DNA from: Capsicum annuum
Lineage: Eukaryota > Streptophyta > Magnoliopsida > Solanales > Solanaceae
Reading direction: 5' to 3'
Assembly (NCBI RefSeq): GCF_002878395.1
Contig: NC_061118.1
Coordinates: 92,951,148 to 93,015,147 of the forward strand
DNA: 64,000 nucleotides
The position numbers were made by a program, and so were the translations under genes. The notes below the pieces were generated by a model. The model had not been told where the DNA came from, searched no databases, and was given only the letters and a program-made list of their open reading frames with translations. This document shows positions 18,928-31,039 of this stretch, piece after piece (positions within the stretch are counted from its first letter, which is position 1; each line of letters starts with the position of its first letter).

Positions 18928-21293
18928 TGTAATACCCCGAGACTTTAACCAATAGTGTAACCATGACTCAAGCTCATGAGAAGTAAATTATAGTGCTCTA
19001 GTTGTTTTCTGATCAAGGGCGATATGTATTAAGGCCTCAAAGATGTCCTAGTGATTAGGTGAATAAAAACACCCCTTACCGATTGAATTCTTAATAAGGA
19101 TTTTGGCATAGCCAACTTCAAATGATCATATCTCTTGCTACCCTATAAATTTTTTAGTTCATGACCCACCAACAGATAGATAATTGAATTAGCTTTTCAA
19201 TGATACCAATTTCACCCAAATTCGGTAGCATAGCCAAGAGTTATGCCCATTTTACTCCAGCATGTCAGGCTGGAAAACTCAGAGACTACATTTTGTGATA
19301 AGCCGTCACCAGTGTGATGACTTATCACCCATGTCGTTAGCCTTAGGTAGATTTCCATCCCCAGTGATGATATTTTGTGATAAGTTGTCACATTTATAAC
19401 GACTTATCACCAATGTCGTCACCCTTAAGCAGAAAATCATAAAATTCAACTTTTTGTGGCAACATTTCTTGACGACTTGTCATGAATGTCATCAGCTATT
19501 TTATTTCAGCATTTAAGGGACGTTTTTGTAAGGTTATTTTGGTATTTTCCCCATCTTTTGGAGGCCTATATATATATGAGAACTCCCATCTAAACCTTAA
19601 TTTCTTTATTCTCTCTTCCAATTCTCTTAAGAAATATATCTAGGGTTTTTATTTAAGGACATTAATCTTCCAAAAATCATCCATAATCTTCAAGATTTCT
19701 TCAAGAATCAAGTTCCTCATAGTGTGGGCTTCGAGAATCATTTATTACAAGTGCGGATAGAGTCTCAAGCACTAGAATTCATCCAATTTCAAAGATTAAG
19801 GTATGTGGGGTTTTGAACAAGAGAAATCCTTTCATTCTTGTGCTCAAAGCTTTGATTTCTATCATGAATTTATATGATTTTGCAAGTGCGTTTATATCCA
19901 AATTACTTCATCATGAGATTATGAGAATATAAATTGTTCAAGCTTTATAATACATGATTATTTTACTATTCCCAAGTTATGACTTGATATTTAATATTGT
20001 GAATTTCATATTTCTACCATGAATTGATATTTCAAGTTCTTTCAAGATATGTGTCAATCTTTAAGCTTCCTTATGAAAAATTGGATTATTCAGTATATTG
20101 ATTCATGATATTGAATTGTTACAATGAGTCTTGATATTTTCTCAAAGTTATTGATATTGCCATGGTTTAATGAACTGATAGATTTTTATATTGAGAAAGA
20201 TTGATTTGATTTGAGTCGGGTTACGAATCCACAAATTGATCATGATTTGATAAATGAGAAAGAGATTTGATTTGATCTTCATGATAGACCCTTGTGATGT
20301 TTGTGGTGGATTTTCTAATTCGTTTTGAGCTTGTGTCTGGGAGTAGTATTTAGCACCGAGCAGAAAATCTGGTATTTCCCCCGAAACTACATTCCACTGT
20401 AGGGTTGATATTTATAATTATACGCCAAAGGCCGAGTATGAGATTATGATCATTAAATTGAGGTTGTACTCCCTAGAAAAGAGTACGACACTCCTGCCAA
20501 TACGTGGTTCTCTTCTTAGGAGGGAAAAACGTTGGACTCCATGTAGCTCACATGGTTTATGTCAGTTATAAGAACCTCCCATGTCCATAAGAGTTGAGTT
20601 TCTTAAATTACCGAGTCACTCCGAGTCTTGAGTTGAAGAGTTGAGTTGTTTATGATGATTTATGAGGTTTTTATCATATGATTTATTTACTATGAGATAA
20701 TGAAAAGTATGTTTCAATCTAATTCAAGCCAAGTGAGCCATCATTGTACATATGCATATTTTTAAGAAATTGATGATGATATTTAGATTGTTGCATGTAC
20801 CCCCACATACTAAGTACATTCTAAAGTACTGATCCACATATTTCCCTATGTGCTACATTTTCTCGTAATGTAGGTTTAGATACTCAGCCGCAACCATGTT
20901 AGCGATATTCAAGTGACTCAACTACGTTCTCTCAGTGGTGAGTCCTCATGGTTTGAGAATCGTGTCTATATTTTCGTGATATTATTTTGTTTTTATGGTT
21001 TTCAGTACTGTTGAGCCAGTTGGGGGTTTGCCCCAATGGCTCCCTGATTCTGATGTATAGAGGCTTTGTTAGACTAGAGTGTTGGTGTGTACAGACATTC
21101 AATATATTTTGGTTGTACAGTCTAGTATTCTCAAGTATTTCTCTTGAACCCGGTGTGGTATATCTTTTTGTTGTGCATGACCATTTTTGAATTGAATTCC
21201 TTGAGGTAGTGTTTGGGTCCGAGGGTTAGCTTGGGGCTACGTGTAGCCCTAAGCACCATATGGTGTTTCGGAATGAAATTTTGGGGCGTTACA
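18928..21293 (+). repeat. E1 3' LTR
   Basis: 2366 bp, paired with 11548-13876. A purine-rich stretch (AAGTGGGAGAT) just before it is the likely polypurine tract. The open frame at 20987-21190 is LTR sequence, not a gene. Confidence 0.95.
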
Positions 21294-21523
21294 TGAAGGT
21301 TTTCTCAATCCTTTTTGTTTCATAAGTTTTACAATCTTCTCCAGATTATTACGATGCTTCAATCTCACCTCTTTTATGCTCACTGCTTTCTTCAACTGAA
21401 TAGGCATAAAAATCAATTTAAGATCTTCATCTTGTGTTAATCCAAAAATAGATGATGCTGGATTATCTGAAACTAAATTAACAGGAGATCTACCTCGATT
21501 TAAACTTCTATACGATGTATTCT
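21294..21523 (-). pseudogene. Minus-strand exon-like frame split by E1 (upstream part)
   Basis: Open leftwards from about 21523 to the E1 target duplication. It codes RSLNRGRSPVNLVSDNPASS, then FGLTQDEDLKLIFMP and a basic helix with KKAVSIKEVRLKHRNNLEK. A TATAG at its upstream edge could be a splice acceptor. The frame continues at 11547 on the other side of E1. I infer that it belongs to the Ulp1-type gene of the Mutator-like element. The domain itself is not recognised. Confidence 0.45.
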
Positions 21524-22263
21524 ACCATTAGAGTAGACCTCCACAATCTTACAACTAAAAATTAATAAAACTCCAAAGAAAAATGCTAAGAATAATGTTG
21601 AAAAAAAAATACAAAAAATATAAAATATAGAATATGTGAAAGAGATAACATGCAATAACTATAATTTGATAGTTACCTTATTTGATGGAGCTTGATATTT
21701 ATCAATAATGAGAAAAGAATATGATAAACAGGTAAGAAATTGAAATTGAATTCGAAAAATAAGCTGCAATTAAAAAAAAAGATACAGTGAGATTGAAGAG
21801 AGGTAAATTAATGAAGTGAAAATAGGATAGAGGTAAAGTAGTGGAGTGAAAATAGGAGAGAAGGAGTGAAACATGCGTGTTTGAAATTTATGGGCAAAAA
21901 ATACTATTTTTGCTACAAAATGTAATTTTGTGAAAGTGTTGCTGTTTATTATAATTATGGTCTTAAGTTTTTCACTTCCTATAATTTTTCCTTTATTATA
22001 TTATAGGTTGATTACAACATGATGGTATCCACTGGCAGGTTCATTTAAAATCGAACGATAATTCAATTGCAAAATAGATTTATTGCCTTGTTATATTGAG
22101 TTATCAGATTAATGTTTAGTGAGCATATTGAAATTTATAATCTATGACTTAATGGTGTGAAGTAAAAGTTATTTTATTTTCTTATCAGATTAATATTTGA
22201 CCTATTAAAAATAGTAAATTTACATTTATAGTCTTGTATATGTTAGTGTTTTAAAAGGAAGGA
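21524..22263. other. Non-coding right end of the Mutator-like element and spacer
   Basis: AT-rich. It contains the right inverted terminus at about 21900-21996 and then spacer up to the E2 LTR. No gene is seen. Confidence 0.5.
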
Positions 22264-25205
22264 CGTAATGACTCTTCAGGTCATTTTTTATATTTTCGGT
22301 TATTTTCACCGTTAGAGCTTTTCATAGCTGCCCCAATTCATTTATGACTTTTTGGGACTGGCAGTTTAGTTATCGGACCATACATCTGTTTTTTAGAGTC
22401 AATTTCCTGTTTAAAATTTTCGCTGATTTCAAATGGTCATCGGGTAAAAACTTCAGTAAAATGATCTCATATGCAAATTTTGACTGTGCCAGCAGCTCTA
22501 GAATATTTATTTTAGGATGGATAGACCTTTGGTTTGGGTTAGCACCGAGGTCATTTTGATATATTGATCGAAAAGTTTAAAAATTGAAAATTTAGGCGTG
22601 GGACCCATTTTTGGTCGAAATGACCTTGAATGAAAAATCCGATTTCTCCATCATGTCTGGAACATCGAATTTAGTGTGGTTAAATAGTTCATTTTTGTAT
22701 ATGGAGTTCCAAATGAATCAAGAGGCCTTGGCGGAAACTTGAAAAAATTTTCAAATTTTAGCTGATTCTGATAGGCCGGCGATGGCACACCAAGGGCCAC
22801 AATCACGGTATCCTTGGAATAGGGGATAATGAAATTGCACTAAGGGTTGTTGTAATTGCAATACCTTCTCCTGCTGCCATATAGTGCGATTGCACACCTG
22901 CATGTTAGGATTTAGGCATCTAATTACTTGGTGGGGGTATAAATTGGCCTCTTATGTCGAGAATTAGCTAATTTTTCTTCCATAGAGTGGGATATCTCAA
23001 AATTTATGTGACTTTAGAGCTTGATTAACATCTATTTTCGGGATTATCATCCAAATTAAGGTAAGGTTTCACCCCTTTTCTTGGTGACTTTTAATGATTT
23101 CTTGATCAAAATTCCAATATCATAAGGGCTTGATTTATTCCCAATTTTATATTGGTTTCACTCATTCTTAAGGATTATGATTCCTTGATCATGTATGAAC
23201 GTTGGGTTGGCCTAAAAAATGTGATTTCTTTAAGTGGGACCCATATGGGTTTTAGATATTATTTTTAGACCCGAAGCACAATGATGAAATATGGGTACCA
23301 TTATTCTCGTGTGGATGTGTAGAATGTTTTTATAGCTTAGTATATTGAGGAGGCTTCTCTAAAGGGAAAAGTGAAGGTTTAGTAGTTCATTGAGCTTTTT
23401 CCGTATTTGAGGTAGAGGTTTATCCCTTGTTAGATTGAGCTACTTCATTGTACTTGTATGATATGTTGTTACATCTTGGGATGTGTTTTCGGTGTTGATT
23501 GATGGAATGAAATACTTGGGGTTAGTAGAGGCGTTTAGGCTATTTTGATACTGCGAGCTTGAAAACCTAGTTAGTCCCTTTTTGCTTAGAGTGAATTAGA
23601 CTTCATTCCTCATGTTTAGCATGAGAACATCTTAGATTACTCTAACTAGGCATAATTTATCTAGTTGTTCATGTTATAGGTGAATTCCTTATCTTAGGGC
23701 TAATTAAGGCTTGTTTCATATCTAAAGTGGATCTAGATACCCGTCGCTTAGTTCGGGTAGAAAATTGCCTAAAATGGAACTTGAGGACTAGAATTGTACT
23801 CTTAACCCACTTTAGTCTATGACATTTGGTAGCTTTGGTAAACCTTTACGCTATTTAAACTCTTGAAAATGCATATTGAGGTAACATTGATGAAACCTGA
23901 TACTTGATGGTTATGTTGGTTAATATGAGGATTGAAATCGATTGATCACGTGTTTGGTTAGGCTATTGGAATATGACTTATAATGATGATTTATTATATT
24001 ATGACCGGTTTAAGTTTGGGTATTATTATATTATGACGGGTTCAATTTTGGGTATTGATTATATTATGACCAGTTTAAGTCCGGGTATTGATTATATTAT
24101 GACCGATCGGTTCAATTTTGGATTTGCTTATATTATGACCAATTTAATTTTGGATATTGACTATACATATATTACCAGTTTGAGTTTGGGTATTTACCAT
24201 GATATTATGAAATGATAACCTGATGAATGATGGGTAAGGGATGTCTAGTGAGTCAATGATGCTTTATGGATAAATGGAAACCAGTTGATATCTAATGTTA
24301 GCGATAAAAGATGATCAAGGGATGACTAGTGGATTATGGAATAATGTTGGCAAATTGCTAGTGGTGTAATGCCGAATGATGGTAAATTGTGGAACGATGA
24401 TTAAATAATAACGATGATTAGTTGTAAATATAATGATTATGATGGTTAGTTGTAAATGATGCATACTTAGACTATTCTTCTCTTGAGTGTACTCTGCAGT
24501 CGTATGGGAAGCTGTGATGAGTTCTTTACTTTTCAAAACCAATTGGAGTATGGGAACCAATTTCATAGTTATGTTTGCTTTTGCTTGATTCTTTACATTA
24601 TTTTGTCATTATTATTTCGGTTTATGCACTATTTATGTATAGTGATGATGGAGATGATTCAGGTTCGACTCTGTACCTTGACTTAGTTATGTTATCTTGT
24701 ATTTTATCCTTCTCATATCATGACTTAGATCAATAGTTTGATGATGCATACTGAGTACCCATTGTTTTGATACTCATACTACATTTTTGTACCTTTTTGG
24801 TGCAGATTTGAGTGCTAGTTGTCGCCGTTGATCCGAGTTCGTGAAATGTTGATATTCTAGAGATAGGGTGAACTGTTGGAGTTTGAGTCGCCTATTTTCT
24901 TCTATTTTTGTATTTCATCTTTCTTTTTCAGACATGTGTATTGACTAGTTTTAGACATTTGGTTTGTATTATTGGCATTAGATGATCTTTTATTGGCTCT
25001 ACCAGATTTTGGGATTGGTATTGTATTTGACTATTATATCTATTTAGAGTGATTTGCATATTATTTAAGTGTGTTGTTCATTTCCGTCTAAGTTGGGCAA
25101 TATCCTACCAAATCAACCCATTGCGTTAGCTCCAAGTTATGGTTCGGCTTACCTATTGGTGGGTTTTCGTAAGTGCCATCATAACTCATAAATTGGGTCG
25201 TGACA
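22264..25205 (+). repeat. E2 5' LTR
   Basis: About 2.94 kb, matching about 38918-41822 over nearly its whole length. It holds a TATA box (GGGGTATAAATTGG at about 22935) and a 33-bp minisatellite at 23985-24210. Confidence 0.9.
23985..24210 (+). repeat. 33-bp minisatellite in the E2 5' LTR
   Basis: The unit is like GGGTATTGATTATATTATGA plus 13 bases, about six diverged copies. Because 33 is a multiple of three, it gives a spurious repetitive open frame. The homologous array in the 3' LTR is at about 40610-40830. Confidence 0.85.
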
Positions 25206-25208
25206 AAT

Positions 25209-25221
25209 TGGTATCAGAGCC
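25209..25221 (+). promoter_or_regulatory. E2 primer-binding site (Met-tRNA)
   Basis: TGGTATCAGAGCC, three bases after the 5' LTR end. Confidence 0.95.
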
Positions 25222-25439
25222 TAGGTTTCACAGGTATTGTTGGCACAAGAGCAAGTGTCTAGTAGTGTCTCGCGGAACGAAATGATGATGTCCGTTTCAT
25301 ATCTACGTGAGGCTATGGGACATTCTTAGGAGTTCTTTACTTTTTTTCACTCATATCGTGCTAAGAGTTTGAGTTGGGTTGTAGAGTATTCCTTTGACTT
25401 TACCCTTTTGCATATGGACATGACATGTGCTACCACTAC

Positions 25440-25801
25440 ATGAGACGAGGGTCTCGAGACCGAGCCTAAGGATCCTACTCCTGTTCGTGGACGACCTAGA
25501 GGTCATGGACAACCACATGACCTGTCCCCAGCTAGGGTACATGATAGGTCGCCTTCCCCAGACCCTATTCCTGCTTCTAAGTTAGATATTCTTCCACCAC
25601 AACCAGCGGTGGGCCAAGGACCCGTACAGGCTCCGCCAGGGTTATTCCTTCTTCATTGCTCAGAGATGCGGTGAATCATCTTTTGGGAATAGTTGGTGGT
25701 GTGCCATTTGATGGTGCACAGTCTACTAATTAGATTGGTACTGAGGCTGGGGCACAACCTGTAACTGTGACTCCTAGAGTTGAGGTTCTTCCTGCACCGA
25801 T
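25440..25801 (+). pseudogene. E2 gag, N-terminal part before the E3 insertion
   Basis: A Pro-, Arg- and Gln-rich frame (TPVRGRPRGHGQPHDLSP, then SPSPDPIPASKLDILPPQPA) typical of the N-terminal tail of chromovirus Gag, with frameshifts. It ends VEVLPAPI at the E3 boundary. Confidence 0.7.
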
Positions 25802-27757
25802 TGTCACGACCCAAATCAGCGCCTGGCCTTGACGGGCATCTCAAGTCCTCCAAGGACCCGAGACCACCCCTATTTTCTAGTCAACTGAACACAACACACA
25901 CTAATATGGATTGAAGTCAAACATATAACAAGATAGAGAAACATAAGTTGAAAGATTCTACGTTATATCAATAGCCACCAACCGATACCGATAACTAAGA
26001 CCAACTACCAATACAACACCAAAGTCTATAGTACCCACAAAGCCTCTAAAAAAATTGAATACTAATAAAGTGTCGGAATATGCCCTGCCCATAGCCAAAA
26101 ACAAGTCTAAATCAAAGTCTAAGACATAAGAAACCAAAACAGGAAATGAAGTGTTTCGAAGGATGGAAGCTTACCATTTCAAGTCAACTCACGAACACCT
26201 GATCATTGCACAGGAAAGGTAGAAGAATTTCTGGTGCCTGTATCACATGGGGATACAACATTCGAATATGGTTAGCAGTTGAAGTGCTAGCATGTAACTC
26301 ATGGATAAGAGATAAGATAATGCCAAGAGTAATAATTCAAAATTAGTCAAATCCAATGTACATTATCAAATGCTAATATATATACATATAAATATATATC
26401 ATATGCCGGGGTAAAGAACAAGGCTTAGCATGAATTTTAAAAATCTTAAGCTGGATTGTGTAGCATAACCGTCATAATCAATTTATGTAACACTTTCACT
26501 TTCACGGCCTGACTACATAACCCACTTTTTGATCCCAATTAAAATATGTAACACAGATTCCCAATTTATTGAACCGGTTATGCATTTAGGCATCCCATTG
26601 GTATCGTCATACCAAACCCACTTGCAAGTTCATTATCATTCTACAATCCGTTAACCATCATACAGGGGAAACTCATGACCCCTTAGGTTCAGTTAACATT
26701 CACACGGGGATCCACATACCTCCAAAGTTCAATAAAATCATACCATGGTTCATTAACCTTTTATGCCAATGCATTAGTTCAAGTGAACAAGCCAAAACAT
26801 GTGACAAAGCCATGTATCATTATCAATTTCACAGTTAGGTAAAGGGAACTCAACTTCCAAAACCATATGTTAAAGAAAAATTCATCACAATTGGGGAAAA
26901 CATAACCCCTTTGATTATTCACCAATTCGAAGCACTCCACAAGTTCAAAACCGTTAACAAAGCATGAATAATGCATAATAAACCAGGGGAAATAAATTTA
27001 AGAACCATTTATGTCAAAGCCCTCAGTCATATCAAAACCGTTATTTCAAATCCACATAATTAACCATATAAATTCATACAGACGATGATAAAATTTTAAG
27101 GGTAGAGTCACATGCCAGAAATACCCAAGATTATGGAAAGAATTCAATCCTTGAAGCTCTACTTAACACATTTCTAGGAAACCCTAAGTATTGATATTTG
27201 AGAGGATTTGAGAGAGAAGAAAGTGTATTTTATAAGTATTATGGATGAAAATAGGGCCCTAAGTATGTTTATAGGCCATGGTTTATTATTAGAATAAGAG
27301 GAAAATATCTAAAATATCATTGTTAAAAAGCTGGAAAATAAGCCGCCAGTTATTACGAGTGACCTTACGGCTCGTAGGGTCACCGTACGACTCATTTTCC
27401 CTCATTCATAGTCTGGACAGTGTCCCGGACCACTAATACTAGTTTGGTTATGAAAAGGACCTTACAACTCATAGAGTCCATATGACTCGTTACATCCTAG
27501 TTGTACACAAGGCAGAACACTTTGGGTATCACACTAGTTTCCTTACAGAAAGGACTATACGAGTCATTTAGAGAGTCCTTACGACTTGTAACATAGTAGT
27601 CGTAGTCAAAATAGTGACTTTGAAAAATCTGACTGGGCACATTATGAATGGGTCCTACGACCCGTAATGACTCCTTACAACTCGTAAGGAGAGTCGTAGC
27701 CAGGGTAGTAAGCTCAAAACTTATAATTTTCTAGGGACCAACACCTAGGGTGTTTCA
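25802..27757 (-). repeat. E3 3' LTR
   Basis: 1956 bp. It lacks about 250 bp present in the other LTR at about 33453-33710. A minus-strand TATA box (GGCCTATAAACAT) is near 27267-27275, and an array of CTTACGACTCGTAAGG-like near-palindromes at 27355-27700 lies upstream of it. Confidence 0.9.
27355..27700 (-). repeat. Array of TACGACTCGTA-like near-palindromes in the E3 LTR
   Basis: At least eight variants of (T)TACGACTCGTA(A), for example near 27360, 27385, 27465, 27555, 27580, 27655 and 27675, sometimes paired as inverted copies. They sit upstream of the LTR TATA box on the minus strand. The same motif family is iterated in the E4 LTRs. Confidence 0.75.
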
Positions 27758-27772
27758 TTCTCCCCCCTTAGG
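27758..27772 (-). promoter_or_regulatory. E3 polypurine tract
   Basis: On the minus strand AAGGGGGGAGAA lies immediately before the 3' LTR start TGAAACACC. It is the plus-strand DNA primer. Confidence 0.85.
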
Positions 27773-27899
27773 ATCAATCATCCTCGAATAATAGGTCAAG
27801 TCATCCTTTGGCATGACTTAACACAGAAACACTCCCACACTTACCTTTAACAAAGACAGAAAACAAAGATGTCAAGATTAGTACATACCTTAAGCACTA

Positions 27900-28320
27900 T
27901 TATGCAGAACAAGGAACATGAATGGGTATTGGGACTTCATGTCCTCCTCAACTTCCCATGTAACCTCTTCAAACTTTTGGTTCCTCCACAGAACCTTTAC
28001 CGAAGCCATTTCCTTCATCCACAACCGACGAACTTGCTAATCCAAGATCTTCATCTAAACTTCCTCATAAGACAAGAAATCTAAAATGTCCATACCTTCT
28101 AAAGGAACAACCAATGAAAGATCACCTACACAATTTCTCAACATCGAGATATGGAAGATCAGATGAATAGAGCCTAGGATAGAAGATAACTCTAATTCAT
28201 ATGCAACATTACCAACCCTCTTCAAAACCAAATACGGACCAACATAAGGAGGGCTTAGCTTCCCTTTCTTCCCAAACTGCATCACTCCCTTCATGGAAGA
28301 TACCTTTAAGAACACTCAGT
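27900..28320 (-). pseudogene. E3 integrase C-terminus and chromodomain
   Basis: The open piece 28315-28055 carries FLKVSSMKGVMQFGKKGKLS and YVGPYLVLKRVGNVAYELEL (GPY/F module). Then 28060-27900 encodes the chromodomain segment QVRRLWMKEMASVKVLWRNQ followed by FEEVTWEVEEDMKSQYP. A stop near 28060 separates the two. Confidence 0.85.
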
Positions 28321-28373
28321 CACATCCTCATAGGACTTTTGGCAACTTTGGGTGGTCTTAAGCCTATCAAAAA

Positions 28374-29250
28374 TCACCTTACCTCCTCCATTGTTTGGTA
28401 AACCAAATCAGGACCAAATAACTCAGACTCACCAACTTTGAACCTCCCAATAGAAGAATGATACCTTCTACTATATAAAGCCTCAATCAAAACTATACCA
28501 ATGCTAGAGTGGTAGCTATTGTTGTAGGAAAATTCTATGAGAGGAAAGTGGTCAACCCAACTACCATAAAAGTTAATCACACAAGATCTGAGCATATCCT
28601 TTAATGTATGAATGGTTCTCTCCACTTGCCCATCTGCCTACGAGGGGAAAACGGTACTAAGGCTCATCCTAGTCCCCAAACCTCTTTGAAATGAGCGCCA
28701 AACTTGCAATGAGAACTGAGTAACTCGATCAGAGTTAATAGAAATAGGCACACCTTACAACTTTATGATCTCTTGAATAAAGACCTTTTCATAGTCCTCG
28801 GTGGAGTAATTAGTTCTCACTGGCAAGAAGTAAGCAGACTTAGTTATCCTATCCACGATGACCTATATAGAATCAAACTGATTTTGAGACTGCGAAATAC
28901 CGATAACAAAATCCATATTAATTATTTCCTGTTTCCACAAAAGTAATTTAATTTCTTGAAATAATTTGTTGGGCCTTAAGTGCTCTACCTTCACTTGCTA
29001 ACATACTATACACTTAGCCACAAAATTGGCCACATCCCTTTTTATGTTGTTCTACCAATATATCTTCTTAAGATTATGATACATCTTTGTTGAACTAGGA
29101 TTAACCATATATCGTAACTCATAAGTTTCATCCAAAATTCTTCCTCACAACTCATAAACATTGGGAACACATAAACTCCCTTGCTTCCTCAAGATACCAT
29201 CACTATTAATCTCGAAAGCTATCACTTTCTTCCTACCTACATCCTCCTTG
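28374..29250 (-). pseudogene. E3 integrase
   Basis: The zinc module is seen at about 29160-28970 with AKCIVC followed by a stop in place of Gln and then VKVEH. The core is interrupted by many stops. The C-terminal core is open at 28625-28374: ERTIHTLKDMLRSCVINFYG, SWVDHFPLIEF and YNNSYHSSIG. It catalyses cDNA integration in active relatives. Here it is broken. Confidence 0.8.
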
Positions 29251-29252
29251 AT

Positions 29253-29850
29253 TTACATCAAGATAGGGTCCAACAGCTGTTTCTCCTTTACCTCAATACC
29301 CAAAGATGATTTTGCCACCTCTTGCACCAACACATCACCATCCTCAGAATATAAGATACAAACTCCAAGATTAGCCAAGTGGTGAATATCCTTCACCAAA
29401 TCCTGCTTTTCCTCATCCACATGAGATAAACTCCCCATGGACAACCTACTAAGAGCATCAACAACCATGCTAGCTTTACTTAGGTGAGAGTTGAGAGTCA
29501 TGTCAAAGGCCTTTAGCAACTCAAGCCACCATATTTTCCTAAGATTTAGCTCTTTTTGAGTAAATACGTAATGCAGGATCTTATAATCAGAATAAATATC
29601 AACATGGATCCCATACAAATAATATGGCCAAATCTTCAATGTGAACACCATAACTAATAATTCCAAATCATGAGTCAGATAATTCTTTTTATAAATCTTC
29701 AACTATCTAGAAACATATTCCAAAACTCTACCATGCTATATCAAGACACAACCATGTCCCAACCAGATGTATAAAAATAGACAATGAAGCTATCAGTACC
29801 CTCGAGTAGAGTTAAAACTAGAGCAGAAGTCAACCTGTCCTTTAGCTTTT
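29253..29850 (-). pseudogene. E3 RNase H domain
   Basis: The main open piece (29702-29253) reads NYLTHDLELLVMVFTLKIWP (Glu motif), [20 protein letters not shown] (Asp motif) and LSKASMVVDALSRLSMGS. The first Asp region upstream (about 29790-29740) reads IVYFYTSGW, so the expected Asp is lost. It removes the RNA template in active elements. Confidence 0.85.
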
Positions 29851-29859
29851 CAAAACTCC

Positions 29860-30700
29860 TTTCACAAGCATCCGACCATAAAATTTTCACCTTTTTTTGG
29901 GTCAACTTAGTCAATAGAGCTGCAATACACGAGAAGCCCTCTATAAAACTTCTATAATAATCAGCTAAACCCAATAAGCTCTGAGTTTCGATTGGAGTTA
30001 TGGGTCTAGGCCACTTCTTGACCACCATAACTTTCTATGGATCCACCATGATCCCTTCACTAGAAACAACATGACCCAGATAGGTCATATCATTTAACTA
30101 GAACTCATATTTTTTGAACTTCGTATACAACCACTGATTCTTTAAGGTTTGCAACACAAGACAGAGGTGAGCGACATAATCCACCTCACTTTTGGAATAC
30201 ACCAAAATATTATCAATAAACACAATTACAAGCAAATCCAACAACTAATGGAATACCCAATTCATAAGATCCATAAATGCCACTAGGGCATTGGTCAAAC
30301 CAAAGGACATCACTGAAAACTCAAAATGACTATATCAGGTTTGGAAGGCAGTCTTAGGGATATCCACCTCCCTAATCTTTAACTTATAGTAACCTAACCA
30401 AAGATAAATCTTGGAAAAGTACTTAGCACTTTGAAGCTAGTCAAATAAGTCATATATCGTAGAAAGAGAGTACTTATTCTTCATCATTACCTTATTCAAC
30501 TGATGGTAATCAATCTATATCCAAAGGTTACCATCCTTACTATCCATGAAAAGAACAGGAACACCCTATAGAGACACACTAGGGTGAATAAAGCCCTTAT
30601 CAAAAAGATCTTTCAATTACTCCTTAAGTTTTTTTCAACTCAGTTGGAGCCATTCTATAGACATGGATGGGTGTTTGGAAGAAGATCAATCCAAAAATTA
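29860..30700 (-). pseudogene. E3 reverse transcriptase
   Basis: The active-site box on the minus strand near 30225-30190 reads VIVFIDNILVYSKSEVD. The second catalytic Asp of the YxDD motif is Asn, an inactivating change. The thumb/connection is open at 30028-29860 (KWPRPITPIETQSLLGLADY, then YRSFIEGF and LTKLTQKKVKILWSDACERS). The upstream fingers carry several stops. Confidence 0.85.
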
Positions 30701-31039
30701 ATTTCCCTATTGGGAGGAACACTAGGAAGATCATCAGGGAAGACCTCAGGAAATTCATTAAGTATAGGTACAAATTATAAGAAAGGACCCTTTGAGTTAG
30801 AATCGTTAACCTAGAATACATGATAATGACACCTTTTGGAAATTAATTTCTAGGCTCTAATATTTGATATGAAACTCCCTTTAGGAGCTAGGTAACTCCT
30901 TTACCACTCAATAACTGGCTCATTCAAAAATTTGAAAAAAACCTTATGTCTGACAATCTAAAGAGGCATAGCATGAGTGCAACCAATCCATTCATAAGAT
31001 GACATCAAAACCATCCATGTCTAGTTTAATTAAATCCAC

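Larger units (their letters stand above)
11548..21293 (+). mobile_element. E1: full-length Tekay-like Ty3/gypsy chromovirus
   Basis: 9746 bp. LTRs at 11548-13876 and 18928-21293 begin TGTAATACCCC and end in TTACA. The 5-bp duplication TGAAG flanks it (11543-11547 and 21294-21298). Gag, protease, RT, RNase H, integrase and a C-terminal chromodomain follow in Ty3/gypsy order on the plus strand. All are broken by stops and indels. The two LTRs have clearly diverged: the first 46 bases show three differences, all transitions, and the 3' LTR carries about 40 extra bases after CATGACTCAAGC. This implies an old insertion. It landed inside the Mutator-like element. Confidence 0.95.
7990..21996. mobile_element. 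Mutator-like element carrying a Ulp1-type gene, split by an LTR retrotransposon
   Basis: Three lines of evidence define the element. First, long imperfect inverted termini (about 7990-8085 and 21900-21996) share blocks such as ATAATTA, AATTACA, TAGCAA and ATAGT in order. Second, a Mutator-type transposase C-terminal relic lies on plus at 9513-9958. Third, a Ulp1 cysteine-protease relic lies on minus at about 10735-11080, with a further minus-strand open frame at 21294-21523. Without the E1 insertion (11548-21293 plus one TGAAG copy) the element is about 4.3 kb. Mutator-like elements carrying Ulp1-like genes are known in plants (KI-MULEs). No clean 9-bp target duplication was found, so the outer limits are approximate. 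Confidence 0.6.

Noticed and set aside
22258..22263. Target duplication for E2 (GAAGG / GAAGA)
   Set aside because: It is inexact and offset by one base from the best LTR boundary, so not accepted as proven.
23973..24215. Repetitive frame with (IMT..GIDY)-type 11-residue repeats
   Set aside because: The period is the 33-bp LTR minisatellite, and the 3' LTR copy gives a different, broken frame. Not a gene.
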